Assembly (NCBI RefSeq): GCF_003432485.1
Contig: NZ_QVNQ01000002.1
Coordinates: forward strand, 744,001 to 808,000
DNA: 64,000 nucleotides
Direction: 5' to 3'
DNA from: Actinomadura spongiicola
GTDB taxonomy: Bacteria; Actinomycetota; Actinomycetes; Streptosporangiales; Streptosporangiaceae
Each line of letters starts with the position of its first letter. Positions within the stretch are counted from its first letter, which is position 1. Made by a program: the position numbers and the translations under genes. The notes under the pieces were generated by a model that saw nothing but the letters and a program-made list of their open reading frames with translations, made no database searches and was not told the origin of the DNA. Shown here in pieces: positions 23,434 to 33,094 of the stretch.

Positions 23434-26400
23434 CCGCCGGGGCGGGCCAAGGGGAAGGGGATCGTCTCCCGGATGCCGCGGCCCGTCAGCGTCATCAGCA
23501 GACGGTCGATGCCCAGGCCGAGGCCGCCCGAGGGCGGCATCGCGTATTCCAGGGCGCAGAGGAAGTCCTCGTCCAGCTCCATCGCCTCCGGGTCGCCGCC
23601 CGCCGCCCGCAGCGACTGCTCGGTGAGACGCCGCCGTTGCAGCACGGGGTCGACCAGCTCCGAGTAGGCGGTGCCGAGTTCGAGCCCGAAGACGATGAGG
23701 TCCCACTTCTCGGCCAGCCGCGGGTCACGGCGGTGCGGGCGCGTCAGCGGGGACGTCTCCGCCGGGTAGTCCCGGACGAACGTCGGCTCGGTCAGCTCCT
23801 CCTCGACGCGGGCCTCGAACAACTCCTGGACGACCCTGCCCTGCCCCCACTTCGGGTCGAATCCCAGCCCGAAGCGCTCGGCGTGTCCCCGCACGACCTC
23901 CACCGGCGTGTCCGTGGTGATCTCCTCGCCGAGGGCCTCGGACACCGACCCGTACACGGTGATCTCCCGCCACGGTTCGGCGAGGTCGTACTCGACGCCG
24001 TCCCGGACGACGACCGTGCCGCCGAGCGCCGCGCGGGCCGCGTCCACGACGAGGACGCGGGTCAGGGCCGCCATCGTGTCGTAGTCGCCGTACGGCTCGT
24101 ACGCCTCCAGCATCGTGAACTCGGGGTTGTGCTTGTACGACACGCCCTCGTTGCGGAAGCTGCGGTTCAGCTCGAAGACGCGGCCGGCACCGCCGACGAG
24201 CAGCCGCTTCAGGTACAGCTCGGGCGCGATCCGCAGGTAGAGCCGCATGTTGTAGGCGTTGATGCCGGTCGTGAACGGGCGGGCGGACGCGCCGCCGTGG
24301 ACGGGTTGCAGCATCGGCGTCTCGACTTCGAGGTACCCGCGGGCGCGCAGCCCGTCGCGGACGGCGGCGATCGCGTCGCCGCGCATCCGCAGCATCCGCC
24401 GGGCGTCGTCGTTGACGATGAGGTCGACGTACCGCCGCCGGACGCGGGCCTCGGGATCGCAGAGGCCGGACCGCTTGTTCGGCAGCGGCCGCAGGCATTT
24501 GGAGGCGAGCGTCCACGACGACGCCAGCACCGACAGCTCCCCGCGCCGCGAGGTGACGACCTCGCCGCGCACGGCGACCTGGTCGCCGAGGTCGATGAGG
24601 GTCTTCCACCGGCGCAGCGAGTCGTCCCCGAGCGCGTCGGCGGTCAGCATGACCTGGAGGTCGGCGGTCTCGTCCCGCACCGTCACGAAGATCAGCCGGC
24701 CGTGCTCGCGGGCGAGGACGACCCGTCCCGCGATCGCCGCGCTGACGCCGGTGCGCGCGTCCGGGGCCAGATGGGAGAAGCGGGCGCGGACGTCGGCGGC
24801 GTAGTCGGCGCGCTCGCAGCGCGGCGCGTACGGCTCCAGCCCGGCGGCGCGGATCCGGTCGAGCTTGGCGTGCCTGACCCGTTCCTGTTCCGACAGCCGC
24901 CGCCGTGGCACGCAGGCCGTGTCGGCGGCGTCCTCGACCTCCTTGATCTTGTCGACGAGGTCGCCGGACGGGACCATCGCCGCCGCGCGGTCCAGCCTCG
25001 GCCGGTTCAGGTTCGGCAGGAACCCTTCGGCGCGGGCGTACGCGAGCCCCAACCGGACGAGGTGGCGGCCCTGCGTGTAACAGACGTAGCGGGGACGCCA
25101 CTCGGGCAGGTACTTGGAGTTCGCCAGGTACAGCGACTCCAGTTGCCAGAACCTCGACGCGAACGACAGGAACCGGTAGGACAGGCGGGCGACGGGCCCG
25201 GCGCCGATCTGCGAGCCGCGGGCGAACGCCGACCGCAGCATCGCGAAGTTCAGCGAGAGCCGCTGCGCGCCGACCGCGGCGGCCCGCTCGGCGAGCTTGG
25301 CGACCATGTACTCGTTGAGGCCGTTCTCGGCGGCCGGGTCGCGGCGCATCAGGTCGAGCGACAGGCCCGCGCGTCCCCACGGCACGAAGCTGAGCAGGCC
25401 CCGCAGCTCGCCCCGGGCGTCGAACGCCTCCACCATCACGCACCGGCCGTCGGTGGGATCGCCGAGCCGGCCGAGCGCCATCGAGAAGCCGCGTTCGGCG
25501 GCGTCGCCGCGCCACGCGTCCGCGCCGCGGACGAGCCTCGCCATCTCCCACGCGGGGATCTGCGAGTGGCGGCGGACACGCACCGTGTACCCGGCGCGCT
25601 CGACCCGCCGGACGGCCTGCCGGACCTGCCGCATCTCCCGTCCGTCCAGGGTGAACGTGGTGAGGTCGAGGACGGCCTCGTCGCCGAGTTCCAGCGCGTC
25701 GAACCCGTGCCGCCGGTAGACGTGCGCGCCGCGCTCCCCGACGCTGACGGCGCCGGGGATCCAGGCGTGCGCGCGGCACTCGGCCAGCCACGCCTCGATC
25801 GCCTGGTCCCAGGATTCGGGATCGCCGAGCGGGTCACCGCTGGCCAGGGAGACCGAACCCTCGACCCGGTAGGCGATGGCCGCCTTACCGTTCGGTGCGA
25901 CCATGACGTCCTTGTCACGGCGCAGCGCGAAGTAGCCGAGCGAGTCCTGGTCGCCGTACTCGGCGAGCAGCGAGCGGGCGGCGAGCTCCTCCCCGGGGCC
26001 GAGAACGGGGTCGCGGCGCCCCGGTCTGAACATCGCCCAGAACGTGGCGATCAGCAGTCCGGTGCCGAGGACCCACAGGATCGCGTCCACCCACAGCGGC
26101 ACGTCCACGTCGATCGGCTTGCCGGTGACGCGCGGCCCGAGGACGGTCTGGGAGATCGCGTAGACCGGATGCGTCCAGAAATCGCCGTTGCCGTCGCGGT
26201 CGGTCACGGTGACGAAGAACGTGCCGATTCCGCAGGTCACCACCAGCAGGCCGGTGAAGACCCGCGCGGCCAGGCGCCGGTTGGCGCGGTCGGGCAGCGT
26301 GGTGAACTGCCCGCGGGCGGCGACCAGCAGGGCGAGGACGGCGAGGTGGACGACGGTGGTGCCGACCAGCCCCGGCGGCGTGACCCGGTCCGGGTCGAGG

Positions 26401-26759
26401 GCGGCCGTCAGCAACGCCGCGACGCCGAGCGCGGTCGGCAGGCAGAAGATCAACAGCAGTAGCCGCCACGCCGCCCGCTTGCGCCGCCGGACGCCCATCG
26501 ACAGCAGGATCCAGAGGAGACCGAGCGGCACGCTCGGGAACCAGCCGAGGTACCCGATCCAGCGCAGCGCCCAGATGTCGGCGATCTCAAGGATGAGACC
26601 ATAGGAGCCCCACGCGAGCAGCGACAGGATCCCGGAGAGTCGGGTGTACCAGAAGAAGATCGTCGGAGCGGCCCGGACCAGCCGACGCCCCTCGCCGCGC
26701 AGGCCGATTCCACGGCCACCGCGCGTCAAGGCCGGGTCAGTCGTCGTTACGAAAGCCAC
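23430..26759 (-). CDS. lysX: Bifunctional lysylphosphatidylglycerol synthetase / lysine--tRNA ligase LysX
   Basis: About 1109 aa. The N-terminal ~240 residues hold six or so membrane helices. Residues ~290-560 form the MprF-like DUF2156 transferase domain, which moves lysine from lysyl-tRNA to phosphatidylglycerol. The C-terminal ~500 residues are a class II lysyl-tRNA synthetase with OB fold, motif 2 FRNEGVSYKHNPEFTMLEAY and motif 3 GLGLGIDRLLMTLTG. The fused enzyme charges its own tRNA and adds positive charge to the membrane, giving resistance to cationic peptides in mycobacteria. Start is uncertain: GTG 26759 has GGAAA upstream, GTG 26768 is the alternative. Its length is close to the mycobacterial protein. 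It is divergent from a Ser/Thr kinase gene. Confidence 0.93.
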   Translation of the reverse strand: MAFVTTTDPALTRGGRGIGLRGEGRRLVRAAPTIFFWYTRLSGILSLLAWGSYGLILEIADIWALRWIGYLGWFPSVPLGLLWILLSMGVRRRKRAAWRLLLLIFCLPTALGVAALLTAALDPDRVTPPGLVGTTVVHLAVLALLVAARGQFTTLPDRANRRLAARVFTGLLVVTCGIGTFFVTVTDRDGNGDFWTHPVYAISQTVLGPRVTGKPIDVDVPLWVDAILWVLGTGLLIATFWAMFRPGRRDPVLGPGEELAARSLLAEYGDQDSLGYFALRRDKDVMVAPNGKAAIAYRVEGSVSLASGDPLGDPESWDQAIEAWLAECRAHAWIPGAVSVGERGAHVYRRHGFDALELGDEAVLDLTTFTLDGREMRQVRQAVRRVERAGYTVRVRRHSQIPAWEMARLVRGADAWRGDAAERGFSMALGRLGDPTDGRCVMVEAFDARGELRGLLSFVPWGRAGLSLDLMRRDPAAENGLNEYMVAKLAERAAAVGAQRLSLNFAMLRSAFARGSQIGAGPVARLSYRFLSFASRFWQLESLYLANSKYLPEWRPRYVCYTQGRHLVRLGLAYARAEGFLPNLNRPRLDRAAAMVPSGDLVDKIKEVEDAADTACVPRRRLSEQERVRHAKLDRIRAAGLEPYAPRCERADYAADVRARFSHLAPDARTGVSAAIAGRVVLAREHGRLIFVTVRDETADLQVMLTADALGDDSLRRWKTLIDLGDQVAVRGEVVTSRRGELSVLASSWTLASKCLRPLPNKRSGLCDPEARVRRRYVDLIVNDDARRMLRMRGDAIAAVRDGLRARGYLEVETPMLQPVHGGASARPFTTGINAYNMRLYLRIAPELYLKRLLVGGAGRVFELNRSFRNEGVSYKHNPEFTMLEAYEPYGDYDTMAALTRVLVVDAARAALGGTVVVRDGVEYDLAEPWREITVYGSVSEALGEEITTDTPVEVVRGHAERFGLGFDPKWGQGRVVQELFEARVEEELTEPTFVRDYPAETSPLTRPHRRDPRLAEKWDLIVFGLELGTAYSELVDPVLQRRRLTEQSLRAAGGDPEAMELDEDFLCALEYAMPPSGGLGLGIDRLLMTLTGRGIRETIPFPLARPGG

Positions 26760-26893
26760 GTGGATCACGTTTCCGTGTGCGGATGACCGTCCGGAGGCGA
26801 ACCCGGGGGTGAAGCCGGACGTCGTACGGGTAGGGGGATGTGGCGTGCAAGCTTGGTCCAAGATTCTCAGCAAAAGTCGATATGGTCGCGGAT

Positions 26894-28840
26894 ATGCCAA
26901 ATGAACCCACCGGTGGGCGGTTGCTCGCTCGCCGCTACCGCCTGGTCACCCAGGTAGGCCGGGGCGGCATGGGGACGGTCTGGCAGGCACACGATGAGGT
27001 CCTCGGTCGTGACGTCGCGGTGAAGGAGGTCATCCTCCCGCATGGTCTCACCGACGAGGAACGCGCTGTCCACCACAAGCGCACGTTCCGTGAGGCGCGC
27101 ACCGCCGCGCGGCTCGGCCACCCCGGCGTCGTCACCGTCTACGACGTCGTCGAGGAGGACGACCGGCCCTGGATCATCATGGAGCTCATCAGGGCGCGTT
27201 CGCTGGACCAGGTGATCAAGCAGGACGGTCCGCTGGAGACCCGCCGTGCCGCGGAGATCGGTCGGCAGATGCTCGCCGCCCTGCACGCCGCGCACGGCGC
27301 CGGTGTCCTGCACCGCGACGTCAAGCCCAGCAACGTGCTGATCACCGGCACGGGGCGGATGGGCGAGCGGGCCGTGCTCACCGACTTCGGCATCGCCACC
27401 GCGTCCGGCGACGCCACCCTCACCCAGACCGGCCTGGTCATGGGATCCCCCGCCTACATCGCTCCCGAACGGGCCCGCGGCCGTGTCGCGGGCCCCGCGT
27501 CCGACCTGTGGTCGCTCGGCGTCACCCTGTACGCGATGCTGCACGGCAAGTCGCCGTTCGAGCGGCCCGAGCCGATGGCCGCGCTCGTCGCGGTGATCTC
27601 CGAGGAGCCCGACCCGCCGGAGACGGGCGGCCGGCTCATCCCGGTCGTCGAGGGACTCCTGCGCAAGGACCCGGACGAGCGGATGGACGCGATCGAGGCG
27701 GGCGCGCTGCTCGACGACATCGTGCGCCGGGAGAGCATCGACACGCAGCGGACGATGGCCGTCGAGTACTCGGCCGACGACATGCCCGCGGAGATGGCCG
27801 ATCCCGGCGGCCGGACCAGCGTCGACCCGGTCGGCCCCCGCCCCGGTCCCCACGCCTCCGAGGCCCGCCCCGACCAGCTGACCAGCTTCGATCTGCCGCC
27901 CGCCACGTCCCCGCGCTCCGCCCGATCCCCCCGCTCCGCGCCGTCGGGGCGGTCGGACCGGCCCGGCGCGACCGCGCGGTTCGGAAGCGTCGGCGCCGAG
28001 GGCGGCGCGGCCGGGCCGGGCGAGACCACCCCCGACCCCGGCCGCGCGGCGACCTGGCGTTCCCTCACCCCCCGGGGTTCCGGGCCCGCCGCCGGGAACT
28101 CCCCGGCGGAACCGTCCGGCGACGGGGCTACGGCGCGGCACCTCGCGCCGCCCACGCACCCGGCCGGACGGCCCACCCTCGCCTCCAACCGCAACGTCCT
28201 GATCGTCGCCGTCGTCGCGCTGATCGTCATCGTGATCGTCGCGGGCATCGCGCTGGCGAACAGCCGCGGGGACGGGAAACCGGCCCGCAAGGAGAGCGCC
28301 GCGCCGCCGACGACCGGCGGCTCGAAACAGTCCGCGCCGCCGAGTTCGTCGAAGCCCTCCAAGCAGCCCGCCGACGCGCTCCCCGCCGGTTTCACCATGC
28401 ACAAGGACCGCAGCGGCTACTCGGTGCCCGTCCCGAAGGGCTGGAGCGGCCCGGAGCGGAAGCAGGGCGGCGACCACTTCTACTCGCCCGACCGCAGGAC
28501 CTACCTCCAGATCGACCAGACCGACAGTCCCAGCGACAGCGCGCTCGGCGACTGGCGGCGGCAGGCACGCGGCGGCAACCGCTTCCAGGGCTACCGGGAG
28601 ATCAGGCTCGCGCCGACCGGCGACCATCCGCCCGTCCCCGACACCGGCGACGGCGACGACTCCGCGGACTGGGAGTTCACCTTCGACAACGGTGGCGGGC
28701 GCAAGCACATCCTCAACCGCGGATTCGTCGCGGGAGGGCACGGGTACGCCATCCTTCTCTGCGCCCCCGAGCAGGACTGGGACAAGGTGTTCGCCGAGAT
28801 GCAGCCGGTGTACCGCTTCTTCAAGCCCGCGGGTGACTAG
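26894..28840 (+). CDS. Membrane Ser/Thr protein kinase (paralogue 1)
   Basis: Hanks-type kinase of 648 aa. Kinase domain residues ~14-280: GRGGMGTVWQA, VAVKEV, HRDVKPSNVLI, DFGIAT and activation loop TLTQTGLVMGSPAYI. A ~150-residue Pro/Ser/Ala-rich juxtamembrane linker, one transmembrane helix (~433-455, VLIVAVVALIVIVIVAGIAL), a Ser/Pro spacer and an exported C-terminal domain of ~160 residues (FTMHKDRSGYSVPVPKGWSG on) follow. That outer domain is common on actinobacterial kinases and has no known ligand. ATG 26894 is preferred; ATG 26882 is possible. It is followed by a close paralogue. Confidence 0.9.
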   Translation: MPNEPTGGRLLARRYRLVTQVGRGGMGTVWQAHDEVLGRDVAVKEVILPHGLTDEERAVHHKRTFREARTAARLGHPGVVTVYDVVEEDDRPWIIMELIRARSLDQVIKQDGPLETRRAAEIGRQMLAALHAAHGAGVLHRDVKPSNVLITGTGRMGERAVLTDFGIATASGDATLTQTGLVMGSPAYIAPERARGRVAGPASDLWSLGVTLYAMLHGKSPFERPEPMAALVAVISEEPDPPETGGRLIPVVEGLLRKDPDERMDAIEAGALLDDIVRRESIDTQRTMAVEYSADDMPAEMADPGGRTSVDPVGPRPGPHASEARPDQLTSFDLPPATSPRSARSPRSAPSGRSDRPGATARFGSVGAEGGAAGPGETTPDPGRAATWRSLTPRGSGPAAGNSPAEPSGDGATARHLAPPTHPAGRPTLASNRNVLIVAVVALIVIVIVAGIALANSRGDGKPARKESAAPPTTGGSKQSAPPSSSKPSKQPADALPAGFTMHKDRSGYSVPVPKGWSGPERKQGGDHFYSPDRRTYLQIDQTDSPSDSALGDWRRQARGGNRFQGYREIRLAPTGDHPPVPDTGDGDDSADWEFTFDNGGGRKHILNRGFVAGGHGYAILLCAPEQDWDKVFAEMQPVYRFFKPAGD

Positions 28841-28975
28841 TGGCGGACCGCCTGTCCGCCGGTCGGTACCGGCGCGAAACCGTGGCCGGACGCCACGGGA
28901 CGGGAACCGTGTGACGCATAATCGACACGTTCCGTCCCTCCGGGGTGGGCTGACCAGTGGGGGGTCCCTCTAGTA

Positions 28976-30379
28976 ATGGCACAGGCACGTCTGCTCGGTA
29001 ACCGCTACCGGCTCGACTCGGTCGTCGGCAGGGGCGGGATGGGCACCGTGTGGCGCGCCCTCGACGTCATGCTGGACCGCGAGGTCGCCGTCAAGGAGGT
29101 CGTGTTCCCGCCGGGGCTCGACGAGGAGGAACGGGCCGTCCTGTACGAGCGGACGTTCCGGGAGGCGCGGGCGTCGGCGCGGCTGAACCATCCCGGGGTC
29201 GTGACCGTCCACGACGTGGTCGAGGAGTCCGACCGGCCCTGGATCGTGATGGAGCTCGTCCTCGCGCCCTCGCTCCAGGACGTCCTCGAACGCGGTCCGA
29301 TGGACCACAGCCGGGTCGCCGACATCGGGTTGCAGATGCTCGGAGCGCTCCGCCACGCCCACGAGAAGGGCATTCTGCACCGTGACATCAAGCCCAGTAA
29401 CGTACTGATCACCGACGCGGGACGCGTCGTGCTCACCGACTTCGGCATCGCGCAGATGGAGGGCGACGCGACCCTCACCCAGACGGGCCTGGTCATGGGG
29501 TCGCCCGCCTACATCCCGCCGGAGCGGGCGCAGGGCGAGCGCGCGGTGCCCGCCTCCGACCTGTGGGCGCTCGGCGCGACCCTGTACGCGGCCGTGGAGG
29601 GACACTCCCCCTACGAGCGGTCGGACGCGATGGCGTCGTTGCAGGCGGCCCTGAGCGAGCCGGTTCCGCCGCCGCGCAACGCGGGCCCGCTGGCGCCGGT
29701 GCTGACCGGTCTGCTGGCCCGCGAGCCGGTGAACCGGATGACCGCCGTCCAGGCGGAGCCGCTGCTCACCCGGGTCGCGGCCCTGCGCCCGCAGTCCCCG
29801 CCCCCCGCGCCGCCGGCCCCGCCGCAGGCCGGCGAGACGGTGGCGGACGAGCCGTCCGCGCGTTTCCTGCCGACCAGGGTGGACGAGCCGTCGGAGACCG
29901 TCCTCGACCCGAGCGAGCTCGACTCGGTGACGCGCCGTGACCCCGGCGGTTGGGCGCCTCCGCCTCCTCCGCCGGCCGCCCAGCCTCCGGCTCAACCGCC
30001 CGCTCAGTCGCACTCGTCGTCGCCGTCCTCGCCGCCGGCGTCGTCTCAGTCGGCCGGGGCCTCGCAGCCTCCGCGGACCCCGCCGCCGTGGGAGCAGCCG
30101 AGGCAGTACACGAACTGGCAGCAGCCGTCCCCGCCGCCCGCCACGGGCCCTCCCGGTGGACGGGCCGAGCGCCGCAGGACCGTGGTCGTCGTCACGATCG
30201 CGGTGCTCCTCGTCGTGGCGGCGGTGCTGGCCGGGGCGTTCATCCTGCGCGGCAAGATCCGGACCGGGTCAGCCGCCGGCGGACAGGGCGTCCAGGGCGA
30301 GGCGCAGGTCGGCGACATGCTCGTCGAGGTCGCGGGCGGGTTCGCCCGACCGCAGCCGCCGCACGTCGTCCTCCACTAG
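28976..30379 (+). CDS. Membrane Ser/Thr protein kinase (paralogue 2), short outer part
   Basis: 467-aa Hanks-type kinase, very similar to the one at 26894 in the catalytic domain (GRGGMGTVWRA, HRDIKPSNVLI, DFGIAQ, and the same TLTQTGLVMGSPAYI loop). After a Pro/Ser/Gln-rich linker and one transmembrane helix (~402-422, VVVVTIAVLLVVAAVLAGAF) only about 45 residues remain, with no recognisable outer domain. Those last codons lie antisense to the response regulator gene at 30269-30901 (111-bp overlap), so the original 3' end may have been lost. Start ATG 28976. Confidence 0.88.
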   Translation: MAQARLLGNRYRLDSVVGRGGMGTVWRALDVMLDREVAVKEVVFPPGLDEEERAVLYERTFREARASARLNHPGVVTVHDVVEESDRPWIVMELVLAPSLQDVLERGPMDHSRVADIGLQMLGALRHAHEKGILHRDIKPSNVLITDAGRVVLTDFGIAQMEGDATLTQTGLVMGSPAYIPPERAQGERAVPASDLWALGATLYAAVEGHSPYERSDAMASLQAALSEPVPPPRNAGPLAPVLTGLLAREPVNRMTAVQAEPLLTRVAALRPQSPPPAPPAPPQAGETVADEPSARFLPTRVDEPSETVLDPSELDSVTRRDPGGWAPPPPPPAAQPPAQPPAQSHSSSPSSPPASSQSAGASQPPRTPPPWEQPRQYTNWQQPSPPPATGPPGGRAERRRTVVVVTIAVLLVVAAVLAGAFILRGKIRTGSAAGGQGVQGEAQVGDMLVEVAGGFARPQPPHVVLH

Positions 30380-30901
30380 TCGCAGGCGCTCGTCGAGGGC
30401 CGTCAGCAGCCGGTCGCCGCCCGCCGCTACGCCGTCCGCGCCGCCGTCCCCGTTGCCGTCCCCGCTCTCGGCGAGGCTCTGCCGCAGCAGCCGCGCCTGC
30501 CGTCTGAGCTGGAGGTTGCGGCGGTGCAGTTCCACGAACACCGACACCTTCGCCCGCAGCAGCCACGGGTCGAACGGTTTGGTGAGGTAGTCGACGGCAC
30601 CGGCCGCGTAGCCGCGGAACGCCTGCTCACCGGACTCGCCGCCCGCGGTGAGGAAGATGATCGGGATGTCGCGGGTCCGGGGCCGGGCCTTGATGTGGGC
30701 CGCGGTCTCGAACCCGTCCATCTCCGGCATCACGACGTCGAGCAGGATCAGCGCGAACTCGTCGTTCAGCAGTTCCTTGAGCGCCGCCTGCCCGGACGTG
30801 ACCGGCACGACCTCGACCGGGAGCGCGTCCAGCACGGCGGCGAGGGCCGTCAGATTCTCCGTTCGGTCGTCGACGGCCAGGATCCTCGTGTCGCTCGGCA
30901 C
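30269..30901 (-). CDS. Response regulator with receiver domain and coiled-coil tail
   Basis: About 210 aa. The receiver domain (residues ~5-125) has ILAVDD, the phosphoacceptor Asp in LILLDVVMPEMDG, Thr in FLTAGG and Lys in YLTKPFDP. The rest is a helical, charged coiled coil (HRRNLQLRRQARLLRQSLAE and LDERLRLVEDDVRRL) without DNA-binding or enzymatic domain, so it should act through protein contacts. GTG 30901 is chosen because GAGGAG lies 4 nt upstream; starts at 30913 or 30952 are possible. Its last 111 bp overlap the convergent kinase gene. Confidence 0.82.
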   Translation of the reverse strand: MPSDTRILAVDDRTENLTALAAVLDALPVEVVPVTSGQAALKELLNDEFALILLDVVMPEMDGFETAAHIKARPRTRDIPIIFLTAGGESGEQAFRGYAAGAVDYLTKPFDPWLLRAKVSVFVELHRRNLQLRRQARLLRQSLAESGDGNGDGGADGVAAGGDRLLTALDERLRLVEDDVRRLRSGEPARDLDEHVADLRLALDALSAGG

Positions 30902-30988
30902 CGGACTCCTCACGTCAGCGACTGCTGTGCCGTCCACCCTGTCACGACCCACCGTACGACGACAGTGAATCGCCCAGAGTGCGCACTT

Positions 30989-31693
30989 CTAGGGCAGCCA
31001 GCCGGGCTTGACGATCCCGGACTCGTAGGCGAACACGACGAGCTGCGCGCGGTCGCGGGCGCCGAGCTTCACCATCGTCCGGCTGACATGGGTCTTCGCC
31101 GTGGCCGGGCTCACCACCAGCCGGGCGGCGATCTCCTCGTTGGTCAGCCCCTCGCCGACCAGCGCCATCACCTCCCGCTCCCGCTCGGTGAGGGCGTTCA
31201 GCCGCGGCGACGGCGCGGGCTCCTTGGCGCGGGCGGCGAACTCGGCGATGAGGCGGCGGGTCACCGACGGCGACAGCAGCGCGTCGCCGTCCGCGACGGC
31301 CCGGACGGCGTGGATCAGCTCGACCGGCTCGGTGTCCTTGACCAGGAACCCGCTCGCGCCGCCGCGCAGCGCCTCGAACACGTACTCGTCCAGCTCGAAC
31401 GTGGTGAGGATCACGATCTTCACGCCGTCGAGCCGCTCGTCGGAGGCGATCCGCCGGGTGGCGGCGAGACCGTCGAGGCCGGGCATCCTGATGTCCATCA
31501 GGATGATGTCGGGACGCAGCCGCCGCGCCTGCGACACGGCCTCCTCGCCGTCGCTCGCCTCACCGACGACCTCGATGTCGGGCTGCGCGTCGAGCAGCGC
31601 CCGGAAACCGGCCCTGACCAGCACCTGGTCGTCGGCCAGCAGGACCTTGACCACGGGGCGCCCGGCGTCCGGGGACCCATCGGAGACCCGCAT
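30989..31693 (-). CDS. NarL/LuxR-family response regulator
   Basis: 234-aa DNA-binding response regulator. Receiver domain: VLLADDQVLVRAGF start, phosphoacceptor Asp in IILMDIRMPGLDG, Thr pair in VILTTFE, Lys in FLVKDTEP. C-terminal LuxR helix-turn-helix: LTEREREVMALVGEGLTNEE then SPATAKTHVSRTM. The gene starts 2 bp after the histidine kinase stop, so the two form a cognate pair. Targets unknown. Confidence 0.92.
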   Translation of the reverse strand: MRVSDGSPDAGRPVVKVLLADDQVLVRAGFRALLDAQPDIEVVGEASDGEEAVSQARRLRPDIILMDIRMPGLDGLAATRRIASDERLDGVKIVILTTFELDEYVFEALRGGASGFLVKDTEPVELIHAVRAVADGDALLSPSVTRRLIAEFAARAKEPAPSPRLNALTEREREVMALVGEGLTNEEIAARLVVSPATAKTHVSRTMVKLGARDRAQLVVFAYESGIVKPGWLP

Positions 31694-31695
31694 CC

Positions 31696-32982
31696 TCAGT
31701 CCTCCCTCACGGTGGACGCGCCGTCCGGTTCCCGTGCCGCGGAATCGTCCGGGAGGGGGAGCCGGGCGCGCACCCCGAAACCGCCGTCCGGTCGTGGCCC
31801 GGCCTCGAACGAGCCGCCGAGCGCCGCGGCGCGCTCCCGCATGCCGCGGATCCCGCTGCCGCCGGGACGGTCGTCCAGCAGCGACACCCCCCGGCCGTCG
31901 TCGTCGACCCGCACCACGATGTCGTGTTCACCGTAGGTGATGCGGACCCGCGCCGTCACCGGACCGGGCCCCGCGTGCCGGGTCACGTTCGTCAGGGACT
32001 CCTGGACGATCCGGAACGCGGCCAGGTCGGTGCCCGCGTGCAGCGGGCGGCGCTCCCCGGTGATCTCGCACTCCACCCGCAGCCCGGCGGAGCGGGCGCG
32101 GTCCAGCAGCTCGTCGAGCCGGTCGAGCCCGGCGGTGGGGGAGCGCGGCGCGGTCTCGCCCTGCGCCCGCAGCGCCCCGATCACCCCGCGCATCTCGGTG
32201 AGGGCCTCCTTGCTGGCGTCCTTGATCGCCGCGAGCGCCGTCCGCGCCTGCTCGGGGTCGTCGTCCATCAGATGCAGCGCCACCCCGGCCTGCACGTTGA
32301 TCATCGAGATGTTGTGGGCGAGGACGTCGTGCAGCTCGCGGGCCATCAGCAGCCGCTCCTCGCTGGCCTGGCGGCGTTCCTCCTCGGCGCGGACCCTGGC
32401 CGACTCGGCGGCGCGCTGGGCCCGCATCCGGACCAGCTCGGACGTGATGAGCACGACCAGCGCCCAGGCGGTGACGAACGTCGCCCCGACGAGGCTGGGC
32501 TCCTGCGGCGAGAACCATCCCTCGGTGCCGCGCCGGTTCGCCGGGACGCCGATCAGCGCGGTCAGTCCGAAGAAGGCGGCGAGGCCGGCTCCCGTCCCCG
32601 CCCAGGCGGCCAGGCGGTGCCCGGCGACGACCGCGGCCATGATCGCGACGGCGAGCGAGAGCGGAGCGGGCCCGTAGGGGTAGGCGCGCAGCAGGTACAG
32701 GGCCGTGACGGCCCCGGTGGCGGCGAGCGTGACCACCGGCCGGCGGCGGCGCAGCAGCAGCAGCGCCGGTCCGACCAGCACCAGGCCGAACCCGAGCGGG
32801 TCCAGGTCCCGGTGGGCGACGTCGGGGGACACGCCGTCGCCCGCCCACGGCGGGCCGGACCGCTCCGCGTCGCTGTGCCCCGCGCCCAGCGTCCCGAGAA
32901 ACTGGACGACCACCAGGAGCAGCGGGACGACCCACACCGGCCATCCGGCGGGGCGCGGCCAGCGCGGCGGTGAGGTGCTCAT
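31696..32982 (-). CDS. Sensor histidine kinase, HisKA_3 family
   Basis: 428-aa membrane kinase of the NarX/DesK type. Four or more N-terminal membrane helices (residues ~10-165) form the sensor without a large outer loop. The phosphoacceptor region ARELHDVLAHNISMINVQAG (His near 217) and the HATPase domain (VDDDGRGVSLLDDRPGGSGI, then GMRERAAALGG) follow. ATG 32982 begins just before the first helix; the frame is open to 33075 without a ribosome site. Partner of the regulator at 30989. Confidence 0.9.
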   Translation of the reverse strand: MSTSPPRWPRPAGWPVWVVPLLLVVVQFLGTLGAGHSDAERSGPPWAGDGVSPDVAHRDLDPLGFGLVLVGPALLLLRRRRPVVTLAATGAVTALYLLRAYPYGPAPLSLAVAIMAAVVAGHRLAAWAGTGAGLAAFFGLTALIGVPANRRGTEGWFSPQEPSLVGATFVTAWALVVLITSELVRMRAQRAAESARVRAEEERRQASEERLLMARELHDVLAHNISMINVQAGVALHLMDDDPEQARTALAAIKDASKEALTEMRGVIGALRAQGETAPRSPTAGLDRLDELLDRARSAGLRVECEITGERRPLHAGTDLAAFRIVQESLTNVTRHAGPGPVTARVRITYGEHDIVVRVDDDGRGVSLLDDRPGGSGIRGMRERAAALGGSFEAGPRPDGGFGVRARLPLPDDSAAREPDGASTVRED

Positions 32983-33094
32983 CTCTGCACGGTAAGTCAT
33001 CGGTGCCCGGGGCCACGTCGCCCACGGGGAGGTAGCGGCCCTACTCCTCGGGACGTATCGGCCATGACCGGACATCAGCCGGGACGGGGGCGGG

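Noticed and set aside
23388..26462. 1024-codon open frame on the plus strand
   Set aside because: Antisense shadow of lysX, whose domains and motifs are clear.
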